IMG/VR virus record: IMGVR_UViG_3300010885_008910
Location: 1 to 47,318 of that record
Direction: 5' to 3' (one strand)
DNA: 47,318 bases
Source of the DNA: a virus
This document shows, piece by piece, positions 24,616-32,732 of this stretch; positions within the stretch are counted from its first letter, which is position 1; each line of letters starts with the position of its first letter. The translations under genes were made by a program, and so were the position numbers. The notes under the pieces were generated by a model. The model saw only the letters and a program-made list of their open reading frames with translations. It ran no database searches and had not been told where the DNA came from.

Positions 24616-24644
24616 ATTATATGTGAGAAGTTGACTTTAGTCAA
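24616..24644 (-). promoter_or_regulatory. sigma70-like promoter of the isc operon
   Basis: TTGACT (24644-24639), 17-bp spacer, TATAAT (24621-24616). The -35 lies inside a perfect inverted repeat (24630-24645). Confidence 0.85.
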
Positions 24645-24645
24645 C
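24630..24645. promoter_or_regulatory. Perfect palindrome over the isc promoter -35
   Basis: GTTGACTAAAGTCAAC is a 7-bp inverted repeat with a 2-bp centre covering the -35 box. None of the other promoters here has it, so it is a candidate operator. Confidence 0.5.
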
Positions 24646-24653
24646 CAAAACGA

Positions 24654-25004
24654 TTAGCTACGGCGTTTCATTGCCGCTTTGGCATTTGAATCGACTACTT
24701 TTTCTGCTTGAGCAGTATCCATCTGTGTGGTGGATGGCTCGTCATTACCTTTGAATTTGACTACGTTTGAATTTGGTTCGTATGGTAGTAATACGTTACT
24801 AAGCGGCTCTCTAGCAATTAAGTCACCTAATGTATCTGCGGTAACATTAACGCCAAGTCCTTGTGCTAAGTCAATAAATGCTTTGGTTGAAATTTGTTTT
24901 TTTGAATTAGTGTCTCCGGCACGGCCTGACAAAAATTGTGTCAAGGCCATTAGCTTACCGGAGTCATCCTGCGGAGCAGAATTTTCAACTTCAAAAATTA
25001 ACAT
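24654..25004 (-). CDS. Phage protein of unknown function in late block
   Basis: 116 residues, mainly helical, with a polar C-terminus ending AAMKRRS (MLIFEVENSAPQDD at the start). It touches the 320-residue gene upstream. No motif is recognised. A virion role is inferred only from its position. Confidence 0.65.
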   Translation of the reverse strand: MLIFEVENSAPQDDSGKLMALTQFLSGRAGDTNSKKQISTKAFIDLAQGLGVNVTADTLGDLIAREPLSNVLLPYEPNSNVVKFKGNDEPSTTQMDTAQAEKVVDSNAKAAMKRRS

Positions 25005-25967
25005 TTAGCGTTTAGCACGTCCCAAGCCTGCGCCGCCCATTTCAGGAGACTCTGGCTCTTCTGTGTCTAACTCAACTCCTAGTTCATCCTCGGCACCCAA
25101 TGCTGCGTCAGCATCTAATTCTGCGTCAGCATCCATCTCGCCACCAAAGCCATCTTCTTCACCTGGAACTTGTGGAGCAGCTTGACCTGTAACTACGCCA
25201 AGTGCTTGGTCTAATTGCTGACGTGCGCCTTGTAAGTTTTGTAGCAAGCCAGCTAATGCGGCTGTTGCGTCAGTGTTGAATTGCATAGCTTGGTCAACAC
25301 CAATTTGATTTTTAATTTGATCAACTAATGCTGGTAAATCTTTAAACTGCATACTAGATACTTGCTCGGACATTTTTTGTACTTCGTCAACCATGTCTTG
25401 ACTAGCTAACACGACTTGAGCTTGTTGTACTTCTGACTCACGTAATAAATTGTAAGCAAAACGACGGAAAGATTCGTTTGTTGTTTGTAATGCTGCTTGC
25501 GCAATCATTTTTTGATCGTCAGCAGAGCCAGTTCCCTGTGTAGCTTTTTGCATAGCTACTTTCAATTTAGGATCAGCAATGGTATTAATTTGCGCATCGC
25601 GCTGTTGTTTTTTAGCTATATCGCCTGCGACTGAAGTAGGATTAACAGGCGGCATATTTTGCTGTGATAACTGTTGGTTTTGATTAGCACCTGCTGTGGA
25701 GCCAACGGCTACAGTTGAAGTCTCGGCTACTTTACTGACTAATACACGTTCCATCATCATCAACTTTAAGTAAGTTGGGTTTTGCTCTGATGTGTGATAA
25801 GCGGCTGTAGCTTTGTGCTCGTTTACTAACTTGCGTACTTTGCTTAACATCATGCGAGCTTGCTTAGGGGAGATTACGTCCACGTTAATGGTGTCTCCAA
25901 AATAGCTTTCAAAAACCTTAGCGGCTTTTTTTGACGGACGCTGGGCGGCCAGTTCGAATAGTTTCAT
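25005..25967 (-). CDS. Probable structural/scaffold protein, coiled-coil
   Basis: 320 residues from ATG 25967 (MKLFELAAQRPSKKAAK), preceded by GAGGAT. A longer reading to 26009 is not preferred because the late-type box at 25988-25998 would lie inside it. Gln/Ala-rich helical and coiled-coil segments (about 165-265) are followed by an acidic Glu/Asp/Ala tail. The composition is like a head-core or scaffold protein; this is inference. Confidence 0.7.
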   Translation of the reverse strand: MKLFELAAQRPSKKAAKVFESYFGDTINVDVISPKQARMMLSKVRKLVNEHKATAAYHTSEQNPTYLKLMMMERVLVSKVAETSTVAVGSTAGANQNQQLSQQNMPPVNPTSVAGDIAKKQQRDAQINTIADPKLKVAMQKATQGTGSADDQKMIAQAALQTTNESFRRFAYNLLRESEVQQAQVVLASQDMVDEVQKMSEQVSSMQFKDLPALVDQIKNQIGVDQAMQFNTDATAALAGLLQNLQGARQQLDQALGVVTGQAAPQVPGEEDGFGGEMDADAELDADAALGAEDELGVELDTEEPESPEMGGAGLGRAKR

Positions 25968-26415
25968 TATCAAATCCTCGTTGTTGACAGTATTTAGCGT
26001 AATTGACACATTTGGTTAATTCCTGCTCTACTTGTTTTTTGCGTATAATCTTAGTTTCTAGCTTGGTTTCTATAGTTTCGCGGAAAATAGGGGTTTTACT
26101 GCGGTCTGCTAGGTTTGCTCGTACAGCTATATCGCTGATCAGTGAGCTTAATTTAGTGTCTAGAGTTAGTATGTCTCTAGCTAGATTATGGTATGTATAT
26201 TTGTCGGCAATACACCAACTTAATGCTGTTTTTGTGTTGCTAAAACTGCCCACTTCTGTAGCTGAGCAATATACACGGTAGCCCAGTTTTTCAGGAACAA
26301 TGCGATACTTGCTAAAAACTTCGTATTCTCCCGAGTCGTTTTGAAAAATCATATTTTCAGCTAGGCCTTTAAACTCCTGTTTGAACATACGATCAAATTC
26401 TTTATCTAATGTCAT
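25918..26415 (-). CDS. Phage protein of unknown function
   Basis: 165 residues. The N-terminal half has a small compact region (GYRVYCSATEVGSFSNTKTALSWCIADKY). The second half is helical and charged. Its 3' end overlaps the next gene by 50 bases, and a late-type promoter box for that gene lies in the overlap. Similar proteins occur in T4-like cyanophages. Confidence 0.7.
   Translation of the reverse strand: MTLDKEFDRMFKQEFKGLAENMIFQNDSGEYEVFSKYRIVPEKLGYRVYCSATEVGSFSNTKTALSWCIADKYTYHNLARDILTLDTKLSSLISDIAVRANLADRSKTPIFRETIETKLETKIIRKKQVEQELTKCVNYAKYCQQRGFDNETIRTGRPASVKKSR
25988..25998 (-). promoter_or_regulatory. Late-type promoter box GCTAAATACTG
   Basis: The same 11-mer as 21218-21228, 20 bp before the start of the 320-residue protein. 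Confidence 0.5.
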
Positions 26416-26681
26416 TTTATTTGTGTCATTGCGTGTGTAATAAGTCCAACTATACTAGCTACTAAAAAGCCAATAATTCCAATGCCCCAGTTAACTAATC
26501 TATCATTACTTTTTTCAGCCATTTTACTAACAGTATCTTTTACTTCTTTTATCATAGTGGATACACTACTAATTTTATTGTCAAGAACAGTAATTTTGTC
26601 CTCTAAAGCATTGTATCTTTCAGCGCATAACTCAACGTGGGCTTCTAAGCTCTTCTTTTCAATATCAGTAGATTCGATCAT
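26412..26681 (-). CDS. Coiled-coil protein with C-terminal membrane anchor (XhlA-like)
   Basis: 89 residues. A heptad-rich coiled coil (about 10-60, with SLEAHVELCAERYNALEDK) is followed by one membrane segment (about 66-86, WGIGIIGFLVASIVGLITHAM). This plan matches XhlA-type haemolysin/holin-associated proteins and T4-like phage relatives. A role in lysis or membrane anchoring is possible. TATAAATAA (26710-26701) lies upstream. Confidence 0.7.
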   Translation of the reverse strand: MIESTDIEKKSLEAHVELCAERYNALEDKITVLDNKISSVSTMIKEVKDTVSKMAEKSNDRLVNWGIGIIGFLVASIVGLITHAMTQIK

Positions 26682-26700
26682 AATGTTTTCCTGTAATATA

Positions 26701-26710
26701 TTATTTATAG
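26701..26710 (-). promoter_or_regulatory. Late-type promoter box CTATAAATAA
   Basis: A perfect TATAAATA before the coiled-coil membrane protein, overlapping the stop of the gene at 26705-27118. Confidence 0.5.
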
Positions 26711-27118
26711 TAATGCTTCAAACCATATGTTTTGATTGTCGCCTGAAGTTATTAATATAGGCGTTAAATTCTTCTTATTTCCTAAATCTATAAGCATAGG
26801 TACGCCATTACAGTCAGACTGTAGTAATTCAGTAGGATTTTCTTCTGGGCCATAAGCATATGAAGTTTCAACTTCAAATTCAAAAGTCCAAACATTTTTA
26901 GCCTTAGTGGGGTTGTCTAATTTTGAAATTTGTGTACGTAAACTAATTAATTGTGTAATTGTTTCCCAGTTACGCTGTTGATTCCTAGCATAATTCCAAG
27001 TAATTTCATTTTCAATTGGAGTATTTGATAAATCAGTAAACGGAACCCGTGATGATTTATAGTGACCAGTAACACCAGTAGCAGTAATATCAAAGAAAGT
27101 TTTACAAATAAATCTCAT
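26705..27118 (-). CDS. Conserved T4-like phage protein of unknown function
   Basis: 137 residues (MRFICKTFFDITATGVTGHY...) with ARNQQRNWETITQLISLRTQ in the middle, a pattern recurring in T4-like cyanophages. No enzymatic motif is seen. Possibly a structural or baseplate-related protein. It overlaps the upstream gene by four bases. Confidence 0.75.
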   Translation of the reverse strand: MRFICKTFFDITATGVTGHYKSSRVPFTDLSNTPIENEITWNYARNQQRNWETITQLISLRTQISKLDNPTKAKNVWTFEFEVETSYAYGPEENPTELLQSDCNGVPMLIDLGNKKNLTPILITSGDNQNIWFEALL

Positions 27119-27369
27119 TGTGAGGTTTTTGACAGTTCATATAAAACCTCAATTTGTTCACACAATTCATTTATAGCAGGATTATTTTCGCGAGCAGCTA
27201 ATATAAACTGCCAACGTTCTTGCTGTCGCAAATCTGCTAAATCCTTTTCTAACTCAGGATCTCGTAAATGTATTTCACGATTTTTACTGCCAGGGTTACG
27301 AGCATATACTGTGCGTCCGCCGTCTGGTGATTCGTAAACGGTAATTTCGGTAATCTTATCAATTGTCAT
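27115..27369 (-). CDS. Small phage protein of unknown function
   Basis: 84 residues (MTIDKITEITVYESPDGGRTVYARNPGS...), beta-like N-terminus and helical C-terminus. It is expressed from the promoter at 27390-27418 and followed by 26705-27118 with an overlap. Confidence 0.7.
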   Translation of the reverse strand: MTIDKITEITVYESPDGGRTVYARNPGSKNREIHLRDPELEKDLADLRQQERWQFILAARENNPAINELCEQIEVLYELSKTSQ

Positions 27370-27389
27370 AATATATGTATATTTAACCC

Positions 27390-27418
27390 AGTATAGCTGG
27401 GGCAGAAATTAAAGTCAA
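27390..27418 (-). promoter_or_regulatory. sigma70-like promoter
   Basis: TTGACT (27418-27413), 17-bp spacer, TATACT (27395-27390). It begins directly at the end of the upstream terminator. Confidence 0.8.
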
Positions 27419-27440
27419 CAAAAAAGCCCCTTGCGGAGCT
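27419..27440 (-). terminator. Rho-independent terminator
   Basis: A stem AGCTCC/GGGGCT with GCAA tetraloop (27440-27425) followed by six T on the minus strand. It terminates the gene at 27467-27913. Confidence 0.85.
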
Positions 27441-27466
27441 TTTTGCTTTTAAAGTAAACTTTAAAA

Positions 27467-27913
27467 TTAAGATGCTGCTAACTTGAAACCAAGTGCTGTA
27501 ACAGCTACGCCAGTTGTACTAAAGCCAGTTGTAACACCGCCGTTAGTGATTTGGATGTTGCCCAAAGCAGTTACAAGTGCGTCAATAGCAGCTGCAGAAA
27601 CAGTAGCGTTGCCACCAAAAGCGCCTAATGGGTATGTAGCAATGCTGATAGAATCTGTATTAACTTGCTGAATAGCGATTGTGCAAAACTGTTGTAATGT
27701 TTGATCGATAACTTGAACAGCGCCGTTAACTTGAGCTTGGTTTTGAATACCAACTAAGTTACCTAACTGATAAAACTCTAAAGCAGGACCAGCAAAATTT
27801 GTTGGTGTGCCAGCTGGAGTATAAGCAACGTTAGCTGCTAATTGTGGGCCATTGAGTGTGTCAATGGAAAATACCGGTTGTGAACCGCCTGATACTAATG
27901 GAATTGAAGCCAT
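27467..27913 (-). CDS. Probable virion protein
   Basis: 148 residues, low charge and rich in Ala/Gly/Thr/Val (MASIPLVSGGSQPVFS...). It has its own late-type promoter box and its own terminator, so it is a single-gene late unit and could be highly expressed. No family is recognised. Tail, decoration and tube-like roles are all possible. Confidence 0.7.
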   Translation of the reverse strand: MASIPLVSGGSQPVFSIDTLNGPQLAANVAYTPAGTPTNFAGPALEFYQLGNLVGIQNQAQVNGAVQVIDQTLQQFCTIAIQQVNTDSISIATYPLGAFGGNATVSAAAIDALVTALGNIQITNGGVTTGFSTTGVAVTALGFKLAAS

Positions 27914-27954
27914 GATTTAAATCTCCTATATATGTGGTCTCAAAGGACCTGCAT

Positions 27955-27963
27955 GTATTTAGC
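27955..27963 (-). promoter_or_regulatory. Late-type promoter box GCTAAATAC
   Basis: The third GCTAAATAC in the window, 42 bp before the ATG of the 148-residue protein, with a purine-rich Shine-Dalgarno (AGGAG) in the leader. Confidence 0.5.
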
Positions 27964-27993
27964 CAATCAATTAAAAATTGGTATCTAGGATAG

Positions 27994-29895
27994 TTATTGT
28001 GGGGTATTTTGGGCTTTATTTGCCCGAGAAAAGTCAAATCTGTTGACGAATTTAGTAAGTCCGCCTGGTGTAGCTATAACCCAGCCCTCTTGACCCGGGT
28101 GCTGACGGTCTAATTGCTGTAGCATATCCATCTTGATGTTATGTAGTAAAACAAAGGCGCTAAATGCGGCGCTTAATCCGTCCATATTGGAGCGTGGGCT
28201 TTGTAAGTATTCTACAATATTGTTATACTTGCGTGGAGTTACTTTAGTTTGTAACCACTTGCCAAATCCTGGTACTAATGTATTAGGATCAAAGTTAGCT
28301 ACAGTATCATCTTTAACTAAACTGTTGATATAATCCACGCAGAGTTTTGGTAAATCACTAATTTGTAACTGGCGCAATTCAGCTGGACTAGACAATGTAT
28401 TAATAGCTGTGCCTTGACTGCTAACTAAACTCTTTAATTGCTTAACTAATCCAGTGTCAGTAGGCTTGACATTTTCTTTAGGGCTAATAGGTTCAACTAA
28501 TAACAAGCCTGGCACTGGATTTAGTTTTACTTTACCTAATGGCTCTTTGCCGCCGCCTGCTTCTTTGTAATAAGTGTGTATAGCCATACCAACTTGGCTA
28601 GCACCAATGTCCTTGCCTAATTCACTATCAGCAGGAATAGCATACTGAACAGTATTAGGTTTAAACATATACGCACCAGTTTTTTCTGGAGGAGTTTCTG
28701 TATATAATAAATCGCCCTGGATATAACCTTTAAAGTTAGTGGGTGTTGCTTGCTCTAACATAGGCCATAGTGTTTGATAAATTGGAGCTAATTGTGCTAC
28801 GCGGTTAGCGGCTAATCCTTTAGCCTTGGCTTCACTATCGCGATTAGCTAAATGCTGTGTAACTTGTTTAGGACTTGTGAATAGTCCGTTGTAGCCAACT
28901 GCCGTAAATCCAGCTACGTCAGTTAGTACAAACGTTCCGTCTGGTTCGCGTCCAAATATAACAGCTGGCTTACCGTCCCATTTAACAGTTACAGATGATT
29001 CTGTATTGTCTTTTAAATGTTCGATGTGTGCTAGTGCTTCTTTAATTCCTGCTACACCTTTGCGAAATACTAAGTCTTCAATATGCTCAATGCCCTTGGC
29101 TTTGCCGCCTTGGACTTCTGCTTGCTCTACTAGTGGACGCATACCTTGATTAACGATGCGGTCACGTAAGCGAGCCATAAAACTAACTTCTGTGTATAGT
29201 TCTGTGCTAGTGTTTTCAAAGAAAGGAACGCCTGCTTTTTCAAAGTGATCGCGAGCGGTTGCTAACTTAGCATCTTTCTGCGGATCTTTTTCTAGTGCCT
29301 TTACAATAGTTTCTACGGAGTAAAGGTCATCTTTAGTAGCCCGAGGTGTTAGTAATAGTTTAGCAATCTTATCTGGGTCGTTAGCTACTATTTCATTGGT
29401 AGCACGGTCTAAAATGCCACGGCGTTGGTCTAGTTTGTAACCTAATGCTTTAGCAACAGAGTTAACTAATACGTTTCTATCTTGTCCTTTAAATTCTGAA
29501 TTAGCGGGAGCAGTAAGGAAGAATTTACCTACGCCCATGTCTTTCATAAACATAAAGTCTGTTTGTACATAACCATTGCTAGGGTTGCCTACAATAGGAG
29601 TTTTAAAGTGTACTTGTCCGCCAGATTTTTTAATATAGTCCTGCGGCTTTAACTCGTGACTATTACACCATTGTACTAACTCTGCTGTTAGTTGTTCTGG
29701 AGTAATTTCATTAATATCAACAGCAACATCTAAGTCGCCGGAAGTAGGTTTACTACCTGTACTGCCTAAGGTATTGTTTTGTAAATCAATGTCAAGCATT
29801 TGCTCGAGCCAGTCCAGTGTAGGCTTAACGTCCATTTGATTGATACGTTGCGTAGCCGCTTGCTTGTCGGAAGTTTTAAATACATTGCCGCCCAT
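27994..29895 (-). CDS. Fusion of Pol-beta-type nucleotidyltransferase and ligase-like domain
   Basis: 633 residues. The N-terminal domain has the minimal nucleotidyltransferase signature G44-S45, D54-x-D56 (SGDLDVAVD) and a third acid D113 (VQTDFMF). The C-terminal domain has covalent-nucleotidyltransferase (ligase)-like motifs: K305-W-D-G (VKWDGKPAVIFG), a motif-III-like GYIQGDLLY (390-398), E603-GWVI (motif IV) and K615 in TKFV (motif V). Related phage proteins are annotated as unknown. Joining or tailing of RNA or DNA ends is inferred. It overlaps the upstream gene as TAATG, in a late-type block. Confidence 0.7.
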   Translation of the reverse strand: MGGNVFKTSDKQAATQRINQMDVKPTLDWLEQMLDIDLQNNTLGSTGSKPTSGDLDVAVDINEITPEQLTAELVQWCNSHELKPQDYIKKSGGQVHFKTPIVGNPSNGYVQTDFMFMKDMGVGKFFLTAPANSEFKGQDRNVLVNSVAKALGYKLDQRRGILDRATNEIVANDPDKIAKLLLTPRATKDDLYSVETIVKALEKDPQKDAKLATARDHFEKAGVPFFENTSTELYTEVSFMARLRDRIVNQGMRPLVEQAEVQGGKAKGIEHIEDLVFRKGVAGIKEALAHIEHLKDNTESSVTVKWDGKPAVIFGREPDGTFVLTDVAGFTAVGYNGLFTSPKQVTQHLANRDSEAKAKGLAANRVAQLAPIYQTLWPMLEQATPTNFKGYIQGDLLYTETPPEKTGAYMFKPNTVQYAIPADSELGKDIGASQVGMAIHTYYKEAGGGKEPLGKVKLNPVPGLLLVEPISPKENVKPTDTGLVKQLKSLVSSQGTAINTLSSPAELRQLQISDLPKLCVDYINSLVKDDTVANFDPNTLVPGFGKWLQTKVTPRKYNNIVEYLQSPRSNMDGLSAAFSAFVLLHNIKMDMLQQLDRQHPGQEGWVIATPGGLTKFVNRFDFSRANKAQNTPQ

Positions 29896-31040
29896 TATTT
29901 GTCTGCCTTAAATGCTTTTAATTCTTCTGCTAATAATCTTTCAGCTTTTAAGAAATTATCCAATGTATCTGAGCCAGAGGGACGAGCTGGAGGATCATTT
30001 TTTAATTGTTTAACCATTGCGTCAACCCCATGTTGTTTTATTAAGCCAATAAAATCAGCAGCTGGCATACCTTTCCCATTACGAGTACCTGAGGTACCAG
30101 AAGTAGCACCTTGCCCGCCCGTAGCACTTACTACAGTTGTCATTAATTTTTTAAACAGTGGGGTTGCTTTCTCAACATCAGTAGAAGCTTTAATTTGCGT
30201 AGCTAAATTGTGTATTTCTGTTTTAGCCTCAGGATTTTGTTCGGCTGTTTTTATATCAGGAATATTTTTAAGAGCCCATTGGTCAAAATCTTTCAATGCT
30301 AATTTTTTAGTAGTAGAATTTGGTTGTGTTATGCCGGCAGCAAGTCTCCGTTGACGTCGAGCATTACTCGAACCTTCTTTAATTGCATTTGATTTTACTG
30401 TGCTAGTCGGTTTAACTTCTGGAGCAGTAATTTTTAATTTTGTTTGTATAACTCCTGGCACCCCAACCTGTTTGTATTGGTCAGCAGAAACCATTTTTTC
30501 TAATTCTGTTGGATTAGGAACAACTTCTCCTGTTTCACTATACCAGTTTCCGTTGATAGCTTTGTAATATTTCCCACCATTTTTAGTAGTTACCATTAAT
30601 GTTTGATTTGGTTCTGGTAATACAGTATCTGTTTGTGAATGCTGTCCGGTAGCTGGATCATATACACCAAATGTATCTTGGAACTGTGCCGTCAAATTAT
30701 TAATTTTTTGTTGCGCTTGCGGATTAGATGCTACAGCTTTGGCAGCTTGTTGAGCATCATATCCTTTTTGTCCTGGAGCGATCCAGTAACCTGCGTCGCC
30801 TTCTTTTTTACCAGCGTTCATTTTCTTTTGAATAGCTGCTAAATCTTTGTTTCCTTGTTTCTTAAGTACATCGTTTTTAGCTTGTTGATACGCCCGTGGA
30901 CTAACTAAGGCTTTACCTACACCTGTAAGTCCGCCACCGTTGCTTGCGCCAGTTTTAACTGTTTGAATAGCAGCCTTAACGCCATCCAATAAGCCTTCTT
31001 CTAATTGCGTTTGAAGTTTAGTTAATTCATGAATTTGCAT
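29895..31040 (-). CDS. Probable head/virion-associated protein
   Basis: 381 residues, basic, Lys/Gln/Ala-rich and largely helical. The N-terminus, MQIHELTKLQTQLEEGLL, resembles T4 capsid-targeting sequences, with LEE-G as a possible prohead protease site. A central SH3-like stretch (KNGGKYYKAINGNWYSETGE) is visible. ATG follows AAGGA within the end of 31027-31275. Packaging into the head together with the nucleotidyltransferase/ligase partner is speculative. Confidence 0.65.
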   Translation of the reverse strand: MQIHELTKLQTQLEEGLLDGVKAAIQTVKTGASNGGGLTGVGKALVSPRAYQQAKNDVLKKQGNKDLAAIQKKMNAGKKEGDAGYWIAPGQKGYDAQQAAKAVASNPQAQQKINNLTAQFQDTFGVYDPATGQHSQTDTVLPEPNQTLMVTTKNGGKYYKAINGNWYSETGEVVPNPTELEKMVSADQYKQVGVPGVIQTKLKITAPEVKPTSTVKSNAIKEGSSNARRQRRLAAGITQPNSTTKKLALKDFDQWALKNIPDIKTAEQNPEAKTEIHNLATQIKASTDVEKATPLFKKLMTTVVSATGGQGATSGTSGTRNGKGMPAADFIGLIKQHGVDAMVKQLKNDPPARPSGSDTLDNFLKAERLLAEELKAFKADK

Positions 31041-31275
31041 CAGTTTTCCTTACGGTGCGAGTAAACTTGCCTGGGTCGCGAAGTTTAATTGCGTTAATCA
31101 ATTTGCGTGTAAGGTTCTCTGCTTGCTCTGGTGTGTAAGTCTCGTCGATTTGCTCTAGTAAGCGAATAGCACTTGCGATAATATTGGATGCGCGATTTTC
31201 GATGATATGACGGCTATCACGCTCTGTGTGCAGGCTTTCTAATTCTTCTAATAAACTACGGGTTTTCTTTTGCAT
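31027..31275 (-). CDS. Small helical phage protein of unknown function
   Basis: 82 residues, nearly all helical and charged (MQKKTRSLLEELESLHTERDSRHIIENRASN...). Relatives are found in T4-like cyanophages. It overlaps the next gene by 14 bases. A late-type AATAAATA lies 20 bases upstream. Confidence 0.72.
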   Translation of the reverse strand: MQKKTRSLLEELESLHTERDSRHIIENRASNIIASAIRLLEQIDETYTPEQAENLTRKLINAIKLRDPGKFTRTVRKTDANS

Positions 31276-31295
31276 ATTTGCCAGAACCTTTTTAT

Positions 31296-31303
31296 TATTT
31301 ATT
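31296..31303 (-). promoter_or_regulatory. Candidate late-type promoter box
   Basis: AATAAATA 20 bp before the ATG of 31027-31275, in the short gap after the helicase stop. Confidence 0.35.
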
Positions 31304-31328
31304 ACAATTCAATGTATGTTGTCTGGAA

Positions 31329-32732
31329 TTAATTCTGCTTAATTTGCCCTAATAATGCTTTTAATTTGCTACTTTGTACATCAGCCGTTATTTTACTAGT
31401 TTCACCCAGGTCTGTATCTATGGCTTCACTATTAACTACCTTACTTTGTGTTTTTAAACTGTCATAAACATTGGGTTTTTTGAACGAATTTACTGGGCTG
31501 GTTTCTTCGGGTAAATCAGTAATTCGCATAGTTTCAATATTGTATTCTAAATCTACCTTTTGTCCAGTACCGTTACTTGTACGAGTTTTCATACATTGTA
31601 ACTGATAGCGACCACGCTCTTTCATGGAACGACTTGTAAAGATACCAAATACGTTGTCTGCTGTATTAATCTTAGAAATACCGCCAGCAATATGACTATG
31701 GTCGAATTCAATTTCTTCAACTGCTCCGCGATTTAACTGCGATGCCGTTACTAATAATATGCCCAGTTCTTGTGCTAAGTTACGCAACTCTTCTGCTACA
31801 TATTTGTCTTTGATAAATTGATCATTAGGATTAACTTTAACACTAGCTGGCATTAACAAGTCTAAATAATCAACCATAATAAAGTCAATTTTAATTCCTG
31901 TTTGTACTTGAACTTCTTTCAAATATGCGCGAACATCATTAATATTACTTTGTGCTGGCAAAGATTTTACACGATATTGCCCGGCTTTTTTGCCAAACAT
32001 TTTAATTTTTAATTCTGCTGTTTCTAAATCCTTGCGAATTTCTTTTGTGGACATATTAGATAACATTGCGTCAGTACGCAATCCTACAAGCTCTTCGCTA
32101 AGTTCTAAACTAACATAAACTCCGCTTAATCCTTGCTCCAGCCAACTTAATGCTATATTCATCATAACCAACGACTTACCTGAACCGGATCCGCCAGCAA
32201 AAATGTTAAGTTCTCCGCGGCTAAATCCTCCATAAAGTATACGATCTAGAGATGGCCAACCAGTACTTACTTGTCCGCCACTATTAAAATATTTGTCATT
32301 ACGTCCTTTAGGATCATCAAAGTAATCTGTACCCATGTCCTTTTGTAAGGAGATCTGTACTGCGTCTTTGATTAGTTTTTCTACTGGAGCAAAGTCACCC
32401 TTTTCTAATAAGTCTGCTGATTTTAAAATTGCTCTTTCTAATTCTTGACGTTTAGTAAAACTCTCAAACTCCTCCATGAACCAGTTTAAATTGCCGTCTG
32501 GTAGTGCTGGCAATTCAGTAAGTTTACTTCCAGTTGCTGCATTAATTTGTGCCAGTACCGGCAAAGACCCATGTTCTTCAAAGTGCGTTTTAACAAACTC
32601 AGCCGCAGATCTAATACTACGGTCAAAGTTTTCTGGATTATAAATGTTTTGAACACGAACAAAAGACTCTGCGTCGTGTAGCATCATTTCTAAGAATAGT
32701 TTCTGGACTTCAATCCCGTAATCGTTTAGCAA
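31329..32732 (-). CDS. 41: Replicative DNA helicase (DnaB/gp41-like)
   Basis: 467 residues. The N-terminal helical domain is followed by a RecA-like motor with Walker A AGGSGSGKS, Walker B-type IMVDYLDLL and a later QLNRG sensor region. It unwinds DNA at the fork and pairs with the primase encoded just upstream. The frame starts at TTG 32732, with AAGGAAG seven bases before it, overlapping the primase end by 23 bases. The next ATG (32690) would remove 14 residues. Confidence 0.93.
   Translation of the reverse strand: MLNDYGIEVQKLFLEMMLHDAESFVRVQNIYNPENFDRSIRSAAEFVKTHFEEHGSLPVLAQINAATGSKLTELPALPDGNLNWFMEEFESFTKRQELERAILKSADLLEKGDFAPVEKLIKDAVQISLQKDMGTDYFDDPKGRNDKYFNSGGQVSTGWPSLDRILYGGFSRGELNIFAGGSGSGKSLVMMNIALSWLEQGLSGVYVSLELSEELVGLRTDAMLSNMSTKEIRKDLETAELKIKMFGKKAGQYRVKSLPAQSNINDVRAYLKEVQVQTGIKIDFIMVDYLDLLMPASVKVNPNDQFIKDKYVAEELRNLAQELGILLVTASQLNRGAVEEIEFDHSHIAGGISKINTADNVFGIFTSRSMKERGRYQLQCMKTRTSNGTGQKVDLEYNIETMRITDLPEETSPVNSFKKPNVYDSLKTQSKVVNSEAIDTDLGETSKITADVQSSKLKALLGQIKQN

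Noticed and set aside
29800-30354. 184-codon plus-strand ORF
   Set aside because: Antisense shadow of the gene at 29895-31040 and the nucleotidyltransferase fusion. The minus genes have coupled starts.
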